Assembly: GCF_004962245.1 (NCBI RefSeq)
Contig: NZ_SUHQ01000021.1
Location: 1 to 64,000 of the forward strand
DNA from: Mesorhizobium sp.
GTDB lineage: Bacteria; Pseudomonadota; Alphaproteobacteria; Rhizobiales; Rhizobiaceae
Reading direction: 5' to 3'
DNA: 64,000 bases
The position numbers and the translations under genes are program-made. Positions 33,730 to 44,200 of this stretch are shown in pieces (positions within the stretch are counted from its first letter, which is position 1; each line of letters begins with the position of its first letter). The notes under the pieces are model-generated. The model made no database searches. It saw only the letters and a program-made list of their open reading frames with translations, and was not told the DNA's origin.

Positions 33730-35286
33730 ATGACAACGTTCATCACGACCGCGCCGAGCTATTGCGCGCGATTCGGCGTCGCGATCCTGCTTGCCGCATT
33801 GGCCGATTTCTTCTTTTACGGCCAGCCCGTCGGCATCACACTTTTCCTGTTCGGCATTACGCTTGCCGCCGCAGCCGCGGCTATCCAGCCTTCGGCGCTC
33901 AGCGCCCGCGGTCTATGGCCCGGACTCGGTGCCTTGCTTGTGGCGCTGCTGCCGCTGGTCGAAAATGTCAGTGCGCTGTCCATCGCTATCGGGCTGGCGG
34001 CGCTGGCCGTCTTCACGCTTTTGCTGGTCGGCCGGCTGCGGCACGGGCTTGCTCGTATTGCTGGCCAGGTCGCGCTCTTCCTGCTCGCAGCGCCCTTTCG
34101 GTTCGTCCACGACTTCTTCCGCTGGCGCAAGGTGGCACGGCGGTTCGGTGGGCGGCGCATCCGCCTCGGTGCTATCGCAGTCTGGATCATGCCCCTGACC
34201 CTGGGTGCGGTGTTCCTCACGCTGTTCGGCGCCGCCAATCCGGTCATCGAACACTGGTTGTCGCTGATCGATCTGTTTGCTTTGCTCGACTTCATCCAGC
34301 TGCCGCGGCTGGCCTTCTGGTTGTTCGTGCTTGTCGGCGTCTGGGCCTTCCTGCGCCCGCGCCTGCCGCGCTCTTTCCGCCGCACCGCGCATCGGGCGTC
34401 GCCCGTCCTTGTCGTTGGTGAGGTGCCAACCACAAGACCTGCCGCCGTGATCGAGGACATTATCTTCGGCAAGGCAGCGATCCTTCGCGCGCTGGTCGTC
34501 TTCAACATCCTGTTTGCGGTGCAGACCGCGCTCGACGCCACCTATTTGTGGGGCGGCATCGCCCTTCCCGACGGGTTGACCTACGCCGCCTACGCGCATC
34601 GCGGCGCCTATCCGCTTGTTGTCACGGCGCTGCTCGCCGCCGGCTTCGTCCTGGCGGCGCTGCGGCCGGGAAGTGCGCCCTCCAGCGATCCGTTCATCCG
34701 CCGGCTGGTCTATGTCTGGGTGGCGCAGAACATCGTGCTGGTCATCTCGTCGATCCTGCGGCTCGACCTCTATATCGGCGTCTTTGCGCTGACCTACTGG
34801 CGCGTCGCCGCTTTCGTCTGGATGGGGCTGGTGGCGGCGGGCCTTGCCCTGATCATCACCCGTATCGCGCTTGAAAAGTCTAACGAATGGCTGCTTTCCG
34901 CCAATCTTCTGACGTTATCAGTGACGCTCTATGCCTGCTCCTTCATCAACTTCGCCGCGCTGATCGCCAACTACAACGTCGAGCACTCATTCGAAATGAC
35001 TGGCCAGGGCACCCGCCTCGATTTCTGGTACCTGCGTTCGCTCGGCCCCGATGCCTTGCCGGCACTAGACCGTTTCTTCGAGCACCAGAGCAGGGCGGTT
35101 GCCGCCAACGATCCCCCCTGGCGCGAACTCGCCGGCCTGCACGAGCGGGACAAGGCCAGTTACCACGCCGGCCAAGAAAACTGGCGCGCCTGGAGCTTTC
35201 GCGATTGGCGGCTCCTTCGCACTCTCGACACACATATCCCGTTCGTGGTTCCTCAGGGCTCCGAACCCTTCGTGCCGGGCCGCTGA
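33730..35286 (+). CDS. DUF4153/DUF4173-type multi-spanning membrane protein
   Basis: A 518-residue integral membrane protein with about twelve hydrophobic segments. The region LADFFFYGQPVGITLFLFGITLAAAAA near the N-terminus, and the block YVWVAQNIVLVISSILRLDLYIGVFALTYWRVAAFVWMGLV, are typical of DUF4173/DUF4153 proteins. The C-terminal 120 residues are partly soluble (ALDRFFEHQSRAV and RDWRLLRTLD). The start MTTFITTAPSYC at 33730 follows AGGAAA; the upstream extension is not hydrophobic. The gene ends three bases before a response-regulator gene, so membrane protein and two-component system form one transcript. Confidence 0.86.
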   Translation: MTTFITTAPSYCARFGVAILLAALADFFFYGQPVGITLFLFGITLAAAAAAIQPSALSARGLWPGLGALLVALLPLVENVSALSIAIGLAALAVFTLLLVGRLRHGLARIAGQVALFLLAAPFRFVHDFFRWRKVARRFGGRRIRLGAIAVWIMPLTLGAVFLTLFGAANPVIEHWLSLIDLFALLDFIQLPRLAFWLFVLVGVWAFLRPRLPRSFRRTAHRASPVLVVGEVPTTRPAAVIEDIIFGKAAILRALVVFNILFAVQTALDATYLWGGIALPDGLTYAAYAHRGAYPLVVTALLAAGFVLAALRPGSAPSSDPFIRRLVYVWVAQNIVLVISSILRLDLYIGVFALTYWRVAAFVWMGLVAAGLALIITRIALEKSNEWLLSANLLTLSVTLYACSFINFAALIANYNVEHSFEMTGQGTRLDFWYLRSLGPDALPALDRFFEHQSRAVAANDPPWRELAGLHERDKASYHAGQENWRAWSFRDWRLLRTLDTHIPFVVPQGSEPFVPGR

Positions 35287-35289
35287 TCC

Positions 35290-35985
35290 ATGCCGTATAA
35301 TATCCTGATCGCCGACGATGATCCGCACATCCGCGAAATCATCTGCTTTGCGCTCGAAAAGGCAGGGATGAAGACGGTTGCCGTGTCCGACGGTGCCGCC
35401 GCATTGCAGGCGGTCGAGCGTCGCGCGCCGGATCTCGTCGTGCTCGACATCGGCATGCCGGAGATGGACGGGCTGGAGGTCTGTCGGCGGCTGCGGCACA
35501 TATCGGATGTGCCGGTGCTGTTCCTGTCCGCGCGTGACGAAGAAATCGACCGCATCCTCGGGCTCGAAATGGGCGGCGACGACTATGTCACCAAGCCGTT
35601 CAGCCCGCGTGAGCTGGTCGCCCGGGTCAACGTCATCCTGCGACGCGCCCGCCAGGCGGCGCCGGACCAGGCCGACGACAGGCAATTCTCGCATGGCAGG
35701 CTGGCTTTGGTGCCGGCCAGCCACACGGCCAGCTTCGACGGCAGGCCGCTGGTGCTGACTTCCATCGAATTCGCGATCCTCAAAGGGTTTATGGCGCGCC
35801 CGGCGCATGTGCTCGGCCGCGAGATGGTGATGGCCAATGCCTATGCTGCCAACATTCATGTCGCCGACCGCACCGTCGACAGCCATATCCGCAACATCCG
35901 CGCCAAGCTGGCGGCGGCCGGCTGCACGGATGCGATCGAGACCGTGCATGGCGTCGGCTTCCGGCTGGGCCGGTGCGGCGCGTGA
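35290..35985 (+). CDS. OmpR-family response regulator
   Basis: A 231-residue regulator. The receiver domain has the acidic pocket ADDDPHI (residues 8-14), phospho-acceptor Asp53 in LVVLDIGMPEMDG, Thr/Ser in FLSARDEE and Lys in YVTKPFSPREL. The C-terminal winged helix (residues about 135-228) ends VDSHIRNIRAKL and VHGVGFRLG. It should be phosphorylated by the following sensor kinase and control genes not identifiable here. The stop overlaps the kinase start by four bases. Confidence 0.94.
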   Translation: MPYNILIADDDPHIREIICFALEKAGMKTVAVSDGAAALQAVERRAPDLVVLDIGMPEMDGLEVCRRLRHISDVPVLFLSARDEEIDRILGLEMGGDDYVTKPFSPRELVARVNVILRRARQAAPDQADDRQFSHGRLALVPASHTASFDGRPLVLTSIEFAILKGFMARPAHVLGREMVMANAYAANIHVADRTVDSHIRNIRAKLAAAGCTDAIETVHGVGFRLGRCGA

Positions 35986-37541
35986 CCGCGCAGAAATGGC
36001 GGCCGCGCCTCGCCACGGTCGTTGTTGCCATCCTGATCATGGTGATGGCGCTGCCGCTGGTCGGCCTGTTCTTCTTCCGGCTCTATGAGAACCAGCTGAT
36101 CCGCCAGACCGAGGCCGAACTGATCGCGCAAGGTGCGGCCCTCGCCGCCATCTACGCACAAGAGGTTCGTGACGCCGGCATCGCCACCGAAAAGCTTGGC
36201 GCGCCCGTGCCGGCCGACAGAGACAATCCGGACTCTCCCTACCGGCCGATCGAGCCAAGCCTCGATCTTGCCTCCGACACCGTTCTCCCGACCCGGCCTG
36301 TGGCGACGGCCGCCGCCATCGATCCTGCCTTTGCGCCGATCGGCGCGCGGCTGTCGGGCATCCTTGCCGACACCCAGAAGACCACACTTGCCGGCTTCCG
36401 GCTGCTCGACCCCAAGGGCGCCGTCATCGCCGGGCGCGAAGAGGTCGGCCTGTCGCTCGGCGCTGTTGCAGAGGTTCGCGAGGCGCTGGCCGGCCGCTAT
36501 GCCAGCGCGCTCAGGCTGAGGATCTCGGACGAGCCGCCGCCGCCGCTCTATTCGGTCAGCCGCGGCACGAAAGTCCGCGTCTTCGTTGCCATGCCGGTTG
36601 CCGTCGACCGCAAGATCGCCGGCGTGGTCTATCTGTCGCGGACGCCGAACAACATCGTCAAGCATCTCTATGGCGAGCGCGGCAAGGTGGTGCTGGCGGC
36701 GATCGCCATCCTCGGCGGCACGTTGCTTATCGCGCTTATCTTCCTGCGCACCGTCAGCCGGCCGATCTATGCGCTGATGGAACGCACGAAACGCATCGCC
36801 GCGGGCGACCGCGGAGCGATCAGGCCGCTCGACCATCACGGCACGCGCGAGATGGCCGCACTTTCCGACGCTTTTCTCGACATGGCCGAAAAGCTGCATG
36901 CGCGCTCGGACAGTATCCAGACCTTCGCCAGCCATGTCTCGCACGAGCTCAAATCGCCGCTGACGGCGATCCAGGGTGCGGCCGAACTGCTGCGCGATTC
37001 GGGTAACGCAATGGACGAGGCCGAGCGGCGGCGCTTTTCGGGCAACATCGTCACCGACGCCGGGCGGCTCAATTTGCTGGTGCGCCGTCTGCTCGACCTG
37101 GCGCGCGCCGAAAATCTCGCGCCCAGCGGCGAAAGCACGTCGATCGGCGCCGCACTGGCGCTGCTGCCGACCGAGAGCAGACTGGCGGTGCACGTCGACG
37201 CCGGCAGCGATATCGGCCTGCGCATGTCGGCCGAGAACGCGGCCATCGTGCTGACCAATCTCATTGACAATTCGGCTAGGCATGGCGCGACGCTCGTTTC
37301 GATCGCGGCGGCGAGCGCGGACGGCAAGGCGACGGTCCTGGTGAGTGATGACGGCGCCGGCATTTCGCCCAGCAACCGCGGGCGGGTCTTCGAGCCGTTT
37401 TTCACCACGCGCCGCGATTCGGGCGGCACCGGCATGGGTCTCGGCATCGTGCTGGCCCTCCTGAAAGCGCATGATGGCACGATCAGGCTGGTTGACTCCG
37501 ACAGCGGCACGCGCTTCGAGATCATCCTGCCGGCCGCGTGA
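35982..37541 (+). CDS. sensor histidine kinase (CreC-like), GTG start
   Basis: A 519-residue membrane kinase. An N-terminal transmembrane helix (VVVAILIMVMALPLVGLFFF) and a second near residue 235 (VVLAAIAILGGTLLIALIFL) enclose a periplasmic sensing domain of about 200 residues. A HAMP linker follows, then the phospho-accepting His in FASHVSHELKSPLTAIQGA near residue 320, and the ATPase boxes NLIDNSARHG, SDDGAGISP and GGTGMGLGI. A GTG at 35982 overlapping the regulator stop (GTGA) is preferred over the in-frame GTG at 35973. It is paired with the regulator and membrane protein upstream; the stimulus is unknown. Confidence 0.93.
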   Translation: MTAQKWRPRLATVVVAILIMVMALPLVGLFFFRLYENQLIRQTEAELIAQGAALAAIYAQEVRDAGIATEKLGAPVPADRDNPDSPYRPIEPSLDLASDTVLPTRPVATAAAIDPAFAPIGARLSGILADTQKTTLAGFRLLDPKGAVIAGREEVGLSLGAVAEVREALAGRYASALRLRISDEPPPPLYSVSRGTKVRVFVAMPVAVDRKIAGVVYLSRTPNNIVKHLYGERGKVVLAAIAILGGTLLIALIFLRTVSRPIYALMERTKRIAAGDRGAIRPLDHHGTREMAALSDAFLDMAEKLHARSDSIQTFASHVSHELKSPLTAIQGAAELLRDSGNAMDEAERRRFSGNIVTDAGRLNLLVRRLLDLARAENLAPSGESTSIGAALALLPTESRLAVHVDAGSDIGLRMSAENAAIVLTNLIDNSARHGATLVSIAAASADGKATVLVSDDGAGISPSNRGRVFEPFFTTRRDSGGTGMGLGIVLALLKAHDGTIRLVDSDSGTRFEIILPAA

Positions 37542-37578
37542 TCGACACGGGCGGTTTGAACCGGAAAGGCGACAAAAA

Positions 37579-38745
37579 ATGCGTTACGACGTCGTTATCA
37601 TTGGTGGAGCCATCGTCGGCTCCTCGATCGCCTATTATCTGCGCGAGGAAGGGTTCTCGGGCTCGATTGCGCTGGTCGAGCGCGACCCGCAATTCGCCCA
37701 TGCGGCGACGACGCTGTCCTGCGCTTCCATCCGCCAGCAATTCTCTATCCCCGAGAACATCCGCCTGTCGCAGTTCACGCTGAAACTGTTCCGGCGGCTG
37801 AAGGAAGAGTTCGGCGCCGACGCCGATATCGGCTTTCGCGAAGGCGGCTATCTCATCCTTGCCGGCGAGAACGGCCTGCCGATCCTCAAAGCCAACCACG
37901 AGGCGCAGATGGCCGAAGGCGCCGATATCGTGCTTGAGGATGCGGAGGCACTTGTCCGCCGGTTTCCCTGGCTGTCGGCGGAGGGCATCACCGCCGGCGC
38001 CTATGGCCGCAGCGGCGAGGGCTGGTTCGACGCGCATGCCATGCTGATGCTGTTCCGCAAGGCGCTGCGGGCAAAAAACATCGATTTCATCACCGCTGAT
38101 GTGACCGGTATCGAGCGGCAGGGCGACCGTGTCACCGGCGTCAGCATCGACAATGGCGAGCGGCTCGAGGCCGGCATCGTCGTCAACGCCGCCGGACCGA
38201 ATGCCGGCAAGGTTTCCGCAATGGCCGGACTGGCGCTGCCGGTGGAACCGCGCAAGCGCAACGTCTTTATCTTCGAGGCGCGCGAGAAATATGACGATAT
38301 GCCGCTGCTGGTCGATCCCTCAGGCATCTATGTCCGGCCGGAAGGCTCGGTCTACATCAGCGGCGGCGCCGAGCCGGAAGAGGGCGACGGCCCCGCCGAT
38401 CCTGCTGATTTCGAGCCGGACTGGCCGTTGTTCGAAGAGGTGATCTGGCCGGTGCTGGCGATCCGCATTCCCGCCTTCGAGGCGATCAAGCCGACGCGCG
38501 CCTGGGCCGGCCATTACGACTACAACACGCTCGACCAGAACGCGGTGATCGGCCCGCATCCGCAGGTCAAGAATTTCCTCTTCGCCAACGGCTTTTCCGG
38601 CCACGGCCTGCAGCAGGCGCCGGCGGTCGGCAAGGCGCTGGCCGAGCTGATCGTGCATGGCGGCTATCGAACGGTGGACTGCTCGGCGTTTGGGTACAGC
38701 CGTGTCGCCGAAGGGCGGGCGTTCAGGGAATTGAATGTGATTTGA
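37579..38745 (+). CDS. FAD-dependent oxidoreductase (DAO family)
   Basis: A 388-residue flavoprotein of the D-amino-acid oxidase/glycine oxidase superfamily. The FAD motif VVIIGGAIVGSSIAYYLREEG is at residue 4, followed by VERDPQFAHAATTLSCASIRQQF with the usual dipping of the ribityl-binding loop. The C-terminal FANGFSGHGLQQAPAVGKALAELI binds the flavin. Homologues oxidise N-methyl or D-amino acids or act as FOXRED1-like proteins. The real start is MRYDVVIIGG at 37579; the longer frame overlaps the kinase gene. It is co-directional with the two-component genes, 37 bp downstream, but need not share function with them. Confidence 0.88.
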   Translation: MRYDVVIIGGAIVGSSIAYYLREEGFSGSIALVERDPQFAHAATTLSCASIRQQFSIPENIRLSQFTLKLFRRLKEEFGADADIGFREGGYLILAGENGLPILKANHEAQMAEGADIVLEDAEALVRRFPWLSAEGITAGAYGRSGEGWFDAHAMLMLFRKALRAKNIDFITADVTGIERQGDRVTGVSIDNGERLEAGIVVNAAGPNAGKVSAMAGLALPVEPRKRNVFIFEAREKYDDMPLLVDPSGIYVRPEGSVYISGGAEPEEGDGPADPADFEPDWPLFEEVIWPVLAIRIPAFEAIKPTRAWAGHYDYNTLDQNAVIGPHPQVKNFLFANGFSGHGLQQAPAVGKALAELIVHGGYRTVDCSAFGYSRVAEGRAFRELNVI

Positions 38746-38833
38746 GCAGGAAGGGCTGGCGCGCCGCGGCGGTCCTTTTTTGATGCCGGAGGGGGCGCGA
38801 AGGAACGCCACGGACCGGCTTCATTCCTCGCCG

Positions 38834-39259
38834 TCAATGCTCGCGGCCGAACCAGAATGCGTCGGCCATGCGCGTCATGCCGATCCGCTCATAGAAGCCG
38901 ACGGCGTCGGTTATGGAAATCAGGGCGATGGCGACCGTCGGCCCGAGCTGCCGCCGCGCTTCGTCGAGCAGGCCCTTGCCGATGCCGAGCCCTTGCGCCG
39001 ATTGGGAAACGGCGAGTTCGGAAATGTAGCACACCCACGAAAAGTCGGTGACGCCGCGCGCGACACCGACCAGCGGCCTGCCCGGCGCATCGCGGCGCGC
39101 CGTCAACACCAGATCAGCGCTGGCAAGCATCGCCTTCAAGCGAGCCTCGTCATTGACGGGGCGGTTGGCGCCGAGGCCAGATTCCACCAGCACGCGGCGG
39201 AACTCGGCTGCGTCGAGGGCCGGTTCGCCGGCGTAGAGGATTTTGGATCGCGTCGTCAT
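38834..39259 (-). CDS. GNAT-family N-acetyltransferase
   Basis: A 141-residue acetyltransferase. Acetyl-CoA binding motif A is ISELAVSQSAQGLGIGKGLLDEARRQLG (Q-x-x-G-x-G), followed by the B motif AVGFYERIGMTRMADAFWF. The N-terminal part includes ILYAGEPALDAAEFRRVLVESGLG. The ATG at 39259 is chosen; a TTG nine bases upstream would add MAG. The substrate is unknown. It is alone on the minus strand between the FAD oxidoreductase and leuD. Confidence 0.88.
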   Translation of the reverse strand: MTTRSKILYAGEPALDAAEFRRVLVESGLGANRPVNDEARLKAMLASADLVLTARRDAPGRPLVGVARGVTDFSWVCYISELAVSQSAQGLGIGKGLLDEARRQLGPTVAIALISITDAVGFYERIGMTRMADAFWFGREH

Positions 39260-39411
39260 GCCGGCCAAGGTGCACCATAGGCCGCCGGTTTTGAAGCCGC
39301 TCTATGCCGGTCTCGTGCGCCATGGACCAAAACAGCCGCCTTTTATTTGCCCGCAGCTTTGTGTAAACCGAGCGCCAACACATTCCGCAGCGAAAAGAAG
39401 ACGGCAGACCC

Positions 39412-40017
39412 ATGGAAAAATTCACCAAGCTCACCGGCGTCGCCGCGCCGATGCCGATCGTCAATGTCGATACCGACATGATCATCCCCAAGGACTATCT
39501 CAAGACGATCAAGCGCACCGGGCTCGGCAGCGGGCTGTTCGCCGAAATGCGTTACAAGGATGACGGCTCGGAAAATCCGGACTTCGTGCTCAACAAGCCG
39601 GCCTACCGCAAGGCGCAGATTCTGGTGGCCGGCGACAATTTCGGCTGCGGCTCCTCGCGCGAACACGCGCCGTGGGCACTGCTCGATTTCGGCATACGCT
39701 GCGTCATCTCGACGTCGTTCGCCGACATCTTCTACAACAACTGCTTCAAGAACGGCATCTTGCCGATCACCGTCAGCCCCGAGGATCTGGAGAAGCTGAT
39801 GGACGACGCCTCGCGCGGCTCCAACGCGACGTTGACGGTCGACCTCGAGGCCAAGGAAATCCGTGGGCCCGACGGCGGCGTGGTCACGTTCGATCTCGAC
39901 GACTTCAAGCGGCACTGCCTGCTCAACGGGCTCGACGACATCGGGCTGACCATGGAGAAGGCCGACGCCATCGCCGCGTTCGAGAAGCGGAATGCCGAGC
40001 AGCGCCCCTGGGCCTGA
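39412..40017 (+). CDS. leuD: 3-isopropylmalate dehydratase small subunit
   Basis: A 201-residue LeuD. The swivelling domain contains VNVDTDMIIPKDYLKTIKRTGLG, ILVAGDNFGCGSSREHAPWAL (the conserved G-S-S-R-E-H motif) and GIRCVISTSFADIFYNNCFKNGILPI. With LeuC (not in the window) it isomerises 2- to 3-isopropylmalate in leucine synthesis. Length and motifs match proteobacterial LeuD fully. leuB is 6.2 kb downstream on the same strand, separated by the TPR gene and others. Confidence 0.96.
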   Translation: MEKFTKLTGVAAPMPIVNVDTDMIIPKDYLKTIKRTGLGSGLFAEMRYKDDGSENPDFVLNKPAYRKAQILVAGDNFGCGSSREHAPWALLDFGIRCVISTSFADIFYNNCFKNGILPITVSPEDLEKLMDDASRGSNATLTVDLEAKEIRGPDGGVVTFDLDDFKRHCLLNGLDDIGLTMEKADAIAAFEKRNAEQRPWA

Positions 40018-40099
40018 ACAACGGGAATTGAGATAGGGGCCGAGCGGCGAAGCGTCGTCGCCGGCGGGTCTCGTGTGGCGGCTGAACGGAGGGACAGTC

Positions 40100-41035
40100 A
40101 TGACACGTTCGCTTCTTGCCAGCGCCTGCGCCCTGGCGTGGATTCTGATGCTGGTGGTTGGCGCGCATGCACAGACCGACATGGTGCTCGTGCCGGCTGA
40201 CGATCCGTCGGGCGGGGCCGCCGACCAGGACGCGTCGAGGACCGCAAATGCGGCCCTAACCGACAATGACAGCCAAGCACCGATCCCGTTCGAGGGTGGG
40301 CAGCTGACCATCACCCAGCAGGAAGAGTATGGTGAGAAAGTGCTGGCCTATGATGGCAAGCAGCTGGCGAGCAATTACGATGTGTTCTTCGACAGAATCG
40401 TCAAGATCGGCGGCGTCAATGCGGCGCTGGTCGATGTCGGCGACGGCGGCAACCAATGCGGCCCGGCCAAGGTGATCGTGTGGAAGCCAGAAGGCGGCAC
40501 GATCCAAACCACCACTGTCGAGCAGGACGAATGCGGCGCGCCGCCGGCGGCAGTCTCCGACAACGCCATCTATTTCGTGCCTTATCTGCTGCCGGGCGAT
40601 TCGAAGCCGGCGTTGCAATGGTCGCCTACCGGCGGCTTGTCGACCTCGGGCAGCCTGACCTATACGCCAGAACCCGGCACCGACTGGAAGGATGTCGATC
40701 CTTCGAAATACGACAACGTCATCGATGCCTTCCACAATGAGGCCGTCTACAAGGAGGCTGAAAAGCTGCTCGGCAAGGAGATGTCCGACATGGCGACCAG
40801 CCTGCTGGTCGGCGGCGGCACCGAGAAGACCGCGTCGGGCGCCTTCTACGCCAGCGGCTGCGTGCCGCATGATTGCGGCGGCAATGACGGCTTCATGGCG
40901 GTCGACCCGGTGAAGCACGCGCTCTATTTCGCTCGCCGCGGCGACAATGGCGAGCCGCAGGCGTGGCCCGCGGTGAAGACATGGCCGGCTGATATCAAGG
41001 AGGCGCTGGACAAGGCGCTGGGGTCGGGGAATTAG
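40100..41035 (+). CDS. exported protein of unknown function
   Basis: A 311-residue protein with a Sec signal peptide (SLLASACALAWILMLVVGAHAQ, cleavage after AHA). The mature part has an acidic, Gln/Asp-rich stretch (residues 25-60), then beta-strand-rich sequence with several Cys (DGGNQCGPAKV, EQDECGAPPA, YASGCVPHDCGGNDGF) that could form disulfides. The ending has FMAVDPVKHALYFARRGDNG, resembling inhibitor-of-vertebrate-lysozyme-like proteins, but I cannot assign the fold with certainty. GGAGGGA precedes the ATG well. It follows leuD by 82 bp. Confidence 0.8.
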   Translation: MTRSLLASACALAWILMLVVGAHAQTDMVLVPADDPSGGAADQDASRTANAALTDNDSQAPIPFEGGQLTITQQEEYGEKVLAYDGKQLASNYDVFFDRIVKIGGVNAALVDVGDGGNQCGPAKVIVWKPEGGTIQTTTVEQDECGAPPAAVSDNAIYFVPYLLPGDSKPALQWSPTGGLSTSGSLTYTPEPGTDWKDVDPSKYDNVIDAFHNEAVYKEAEKLLGKEMSDMATSLLVGGGTEKTASGAFYASGCVPHDCGGNDGFMAVDPVKHALYFARRGDNGEPQAWPAVKTWPADIKEALDKALGSGN

Positions 41036-41197
41036 CTTGGCGACGGAGCAATCGCACACCTTCGTCACCCCTGGGCTTGACCCAAGATCCATATCGCGAC
41101 CTCGGCCCAATTTAGTGGCACGGCTGCTGGAAAAAGCAGTTTGTCGTGGTCCTTTCCACCGCCTCCAACCTGCCGGCCTCAGCCCTTCGCTGCCGCT

Positions 41198-41223
41198 CCG
41201 GGCGTTCGTCGTTCGGAAAGCCA
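41198..41223 (+). repeat. left 26-bp inverted repeat flanking the TPR gene
   Basis: A 26-bp sequence beginning CCGGGCGTTCGTCG and ending AAAGCCA has an exact complement at 45222-45247. The two copies flank the giant TPR gene in opposite orientation, 4 kb apart. Both lie in otherwise noncoding DNA with other repeat fragments, so they are probably pieces of a dispersed intergenic element. Confidence 0.75.
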
Positions 41224-41227
41224 AGCC

Positions 41228-44200
41228 TTACTTCGCTCCGAGGCTCAATGCCTTTTTGCGGTCGGCCTCGGCACGCTTGTGGTTGCCCTTGGCGTCCCAC
41301 GCTCTGCTTCGCACTTTATAGGCGGCGGCGAAATCCGGTTTGAGCTTTATCGTCTGGCTTAAATCGGCGATGGCCCCGTCATAGTCCGCTTTGCTGGTCC
41401 GAATCACGCCCCGGCCCAAATAGGCAAAGGGGTTTTTGCGATCGAGGCTGAGCGCCCTTTCGAAATCGCGCAGTGCTGCGGCGTCCTCATGTCTGCCCAT
41501 CCATATGAGACCCCGATCGGCATAGACCCTTGCGTCCTTGGTATTGAGAGTGATGGCCTTCTCGTAATCCGCAAGCGCCCCGTCGTAATCTCCCTGGAAA
41601 CCGCGGTTCTGGCCGCGGTCATAATAGGTATCGGCAAAATTCGGGTTGAGCGCGATCGCTTGGCTGTAATCAGCCACGGCATGAGCGTAATCGCCCTTGG
41701 CCTCCCATGACATGGCGCGGGCCAGATAGGCATCATGGAATGCCGGAAAGAGCGCAATCGCCTTGTCGTAAAGGGCTATGGCGCCGTCATAGTCGTCCTT
41801 TCCATACAGCGCTCGACCCTTGTTGAACGTCTGCGCGGCCAGCGAAGTCCAACTCGGTCTGGTCGCTTGCTCGCCAGCCCGGCCAGCGGCCTTGCCCGGC
41901 ATCTTCGATGCGTTCGCTTCGTCTCTTGCCACCATCGCCAACTTGCGGCCCTTGCGGGCGGGGGCGATCTTTGGATCGAGTTTCAGCGCCTGGTCGAAGT
42001 CGGCAATCGCCGGGTCGTAGTCGCCCTTGGTGAACCAGACGCTGCCACGCGCAAAATAAGCAGGCGCATATTGCGGTTTGAGTTCGATCACGAGGCTGTA
42101 GTCGGTGATGGCGCGATCCAGTTCGTTCTTGTTGGTCCACGCGACGGCGCGGCCGAGATAAGCGTCCAGATAGCCGGGATAGAGTTCGATCACCTTGCCG
42201 AAGTCGCTGATGGCTGCATCATACATGCCCTTCCCGACAAGCGACGTGCCGCGGCCGACATAGGCCGAGGCTTTTCTCGGATCGAGCGCAATCGCCTTGC
42301 TGTATTCGGCGATGGCGCGATCGTATTTGCCTTTGTCGTAGAAGGCATCGCCGCGATCGATGAAAGCCTTGAGGTTTTTCGGGTCCGAGCCGACGGCGTC
42401 CGGCGCGCCACCACCTTTTGCCAGCGCAGCCACCGTCGCCTTGCGGGCGACCGCATAGTCTGGATTGCCAGGGTTGAGCTTTATGGCCTGGTCGAAGTCG
42501 GCGATGGCGCCGTCATAGTCCTTCTGGTCGGCCCGCGCCATGCCGCGCGCGTAATAGCTGGCGTCATCCTTCGCATCGATCCCGATTGCCACCGAATAGG
42601 CGGCGATTGCGCGCCCTGCGTCGCCCTTGGCGTGCCACGCCATGCCCCGGCAATAGTGAGCGTCGCGCACCTTCGGCTCGAGCGTTGCGGCCCGGTCGCA
42701 ATCGGCGAGAGCGCCATCGGCGTCGTCGGAAGTCACCTTGGCGAGACCGCGGCGAAAATAGGCCGCGGCGAAATTGGGAGCGAGCTGGATGACCTTGTCG
42801 TAATCGGCGATCCCTCTGCTGTAGTCGAGTTTGGCGGTCCAGGCCCTGCCGCGGCCGAAATAGCCGAAGCGGTTGTTGGGATCGAGCGCGATCACCTGAT
42901 CATATGCGCCGATCGCCTCGTCGTATTTGCCCATGTCCAGGAAGGCATCACCGCCAAGCACCGCTTCCAGCGCGCGCGGGTCCTTCGCCTCCAAGGCCTT
43001 TGCCGCCAGCGTGTCGTCCGTGGCCATGATAACTGGAGTGGGCGCTTGTGGCTTCGCCTGTTGCCTGTCCGGCTGCGGGGTCAGTCCGCGCTCACCGCCG
43101 GCAACCTGTTCGCCGCAGGCTCCCGCCCGCTTCGGATCGAGTTCGATGGTGCGCCGGCAATCCGCTGCGGCCCCGGCCTCGTCGCCATTCAACGCCCGCG
43201 CGCGGCTGCGGACGAGATAGGCATCGGCATTGTCCGGGTCGAGGCTGATGGCCTTTGCCAGATCGAGAAGCGCGCCGCCGCTGCTAAATTCTGCAAGTCG
43301 CGCCTCGGCGCGCTCGATCAGGACTTTTGCAGCCGCTGGGTCCCTTATCTTCCCGGCGGCCGACTGGGCTGGTTCGTCCGGCGCGTGTTCGTTGCAGGAA
43401 CCCGCCCGCTTCGGGTCGAGGTCGACGGCGCGCCTGCAGTCGGCGGCGGCAAGGGCGTCGTTCCCTTGTGACGCTTCGGCAAGCGCCCGGTTGTAAAAGG
43501 CTTCGGCGTTGTAGGGGTCGAGCTGGATCGCAAAGCTGAAGGTATCGATTGCGCCGCCGACGTCCCCCTGGACCTGTTGCTCCAACCCTCGTTTCAGATT
43601 CCAGGCAACGAGATCGGAATGATCCTCCTTCTTGGGGTAGAGTTGCAGCGGCTCGTATGCGGGAGGTGCGGCTGGCTTGGCCGCTTGTGGCGCGGCCGGC
43701 GCGTCGGCGGCTCCGCCTGCACCATAAGCCGGGCTGGCCGCAGGGTCGGTAGCTTGCGCGGTTTTCGGACTTACCCTGCGCTTGTCGAGTTGGACGCTTA
43801 GCCTTTCCTTGCGGTAATCTGCGTTGCTTGGATCGAGCGCGATGGCTTGGTCCAGATCGGCGATTGCTTTGTCCGGATCGCTCGCCTCCCAGACAAGGGC
43901 CCGGACAAAGTACGACCTTGGATCGGTCGGCTTCAAAGAGATAGCTTTGTCGAGATCGGCAAATGCCTCCTTTGAATTGCCGATCCGGGCCATCGTCATG
44001 CCGCGTACTCGGTAAGCCTGGGCGTCGGCCGGGTCGCGGCGGACGACTTCATCCAGATCGGCAAGAGCGCGCGCATAGTCTTTCTTTAAGCCCCAGCTCT
44101 TGGCGCGGTTAAAGTAGAAAGTGGAATTTGCCGGGTCAAGCCGGATCGCCTCGTCGAACGCGGCAATGGCGCGGGTATGGTCACCCTTATTCTGCCATTC

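Noticed and set aside
39322..39366. 14-codon frame before leuD as a leucine leader peptide
   Set aside because: It has only two Leu codons and no terminator hairpin follows, so attenuation is not supported.
41735..43471. 578-codon frame antisense to the TPR gene
   Set aside because: It mirrors the TPR repeats and lacks any domain signal; the minus strand has a signal sequence, promoter and regular repeats.
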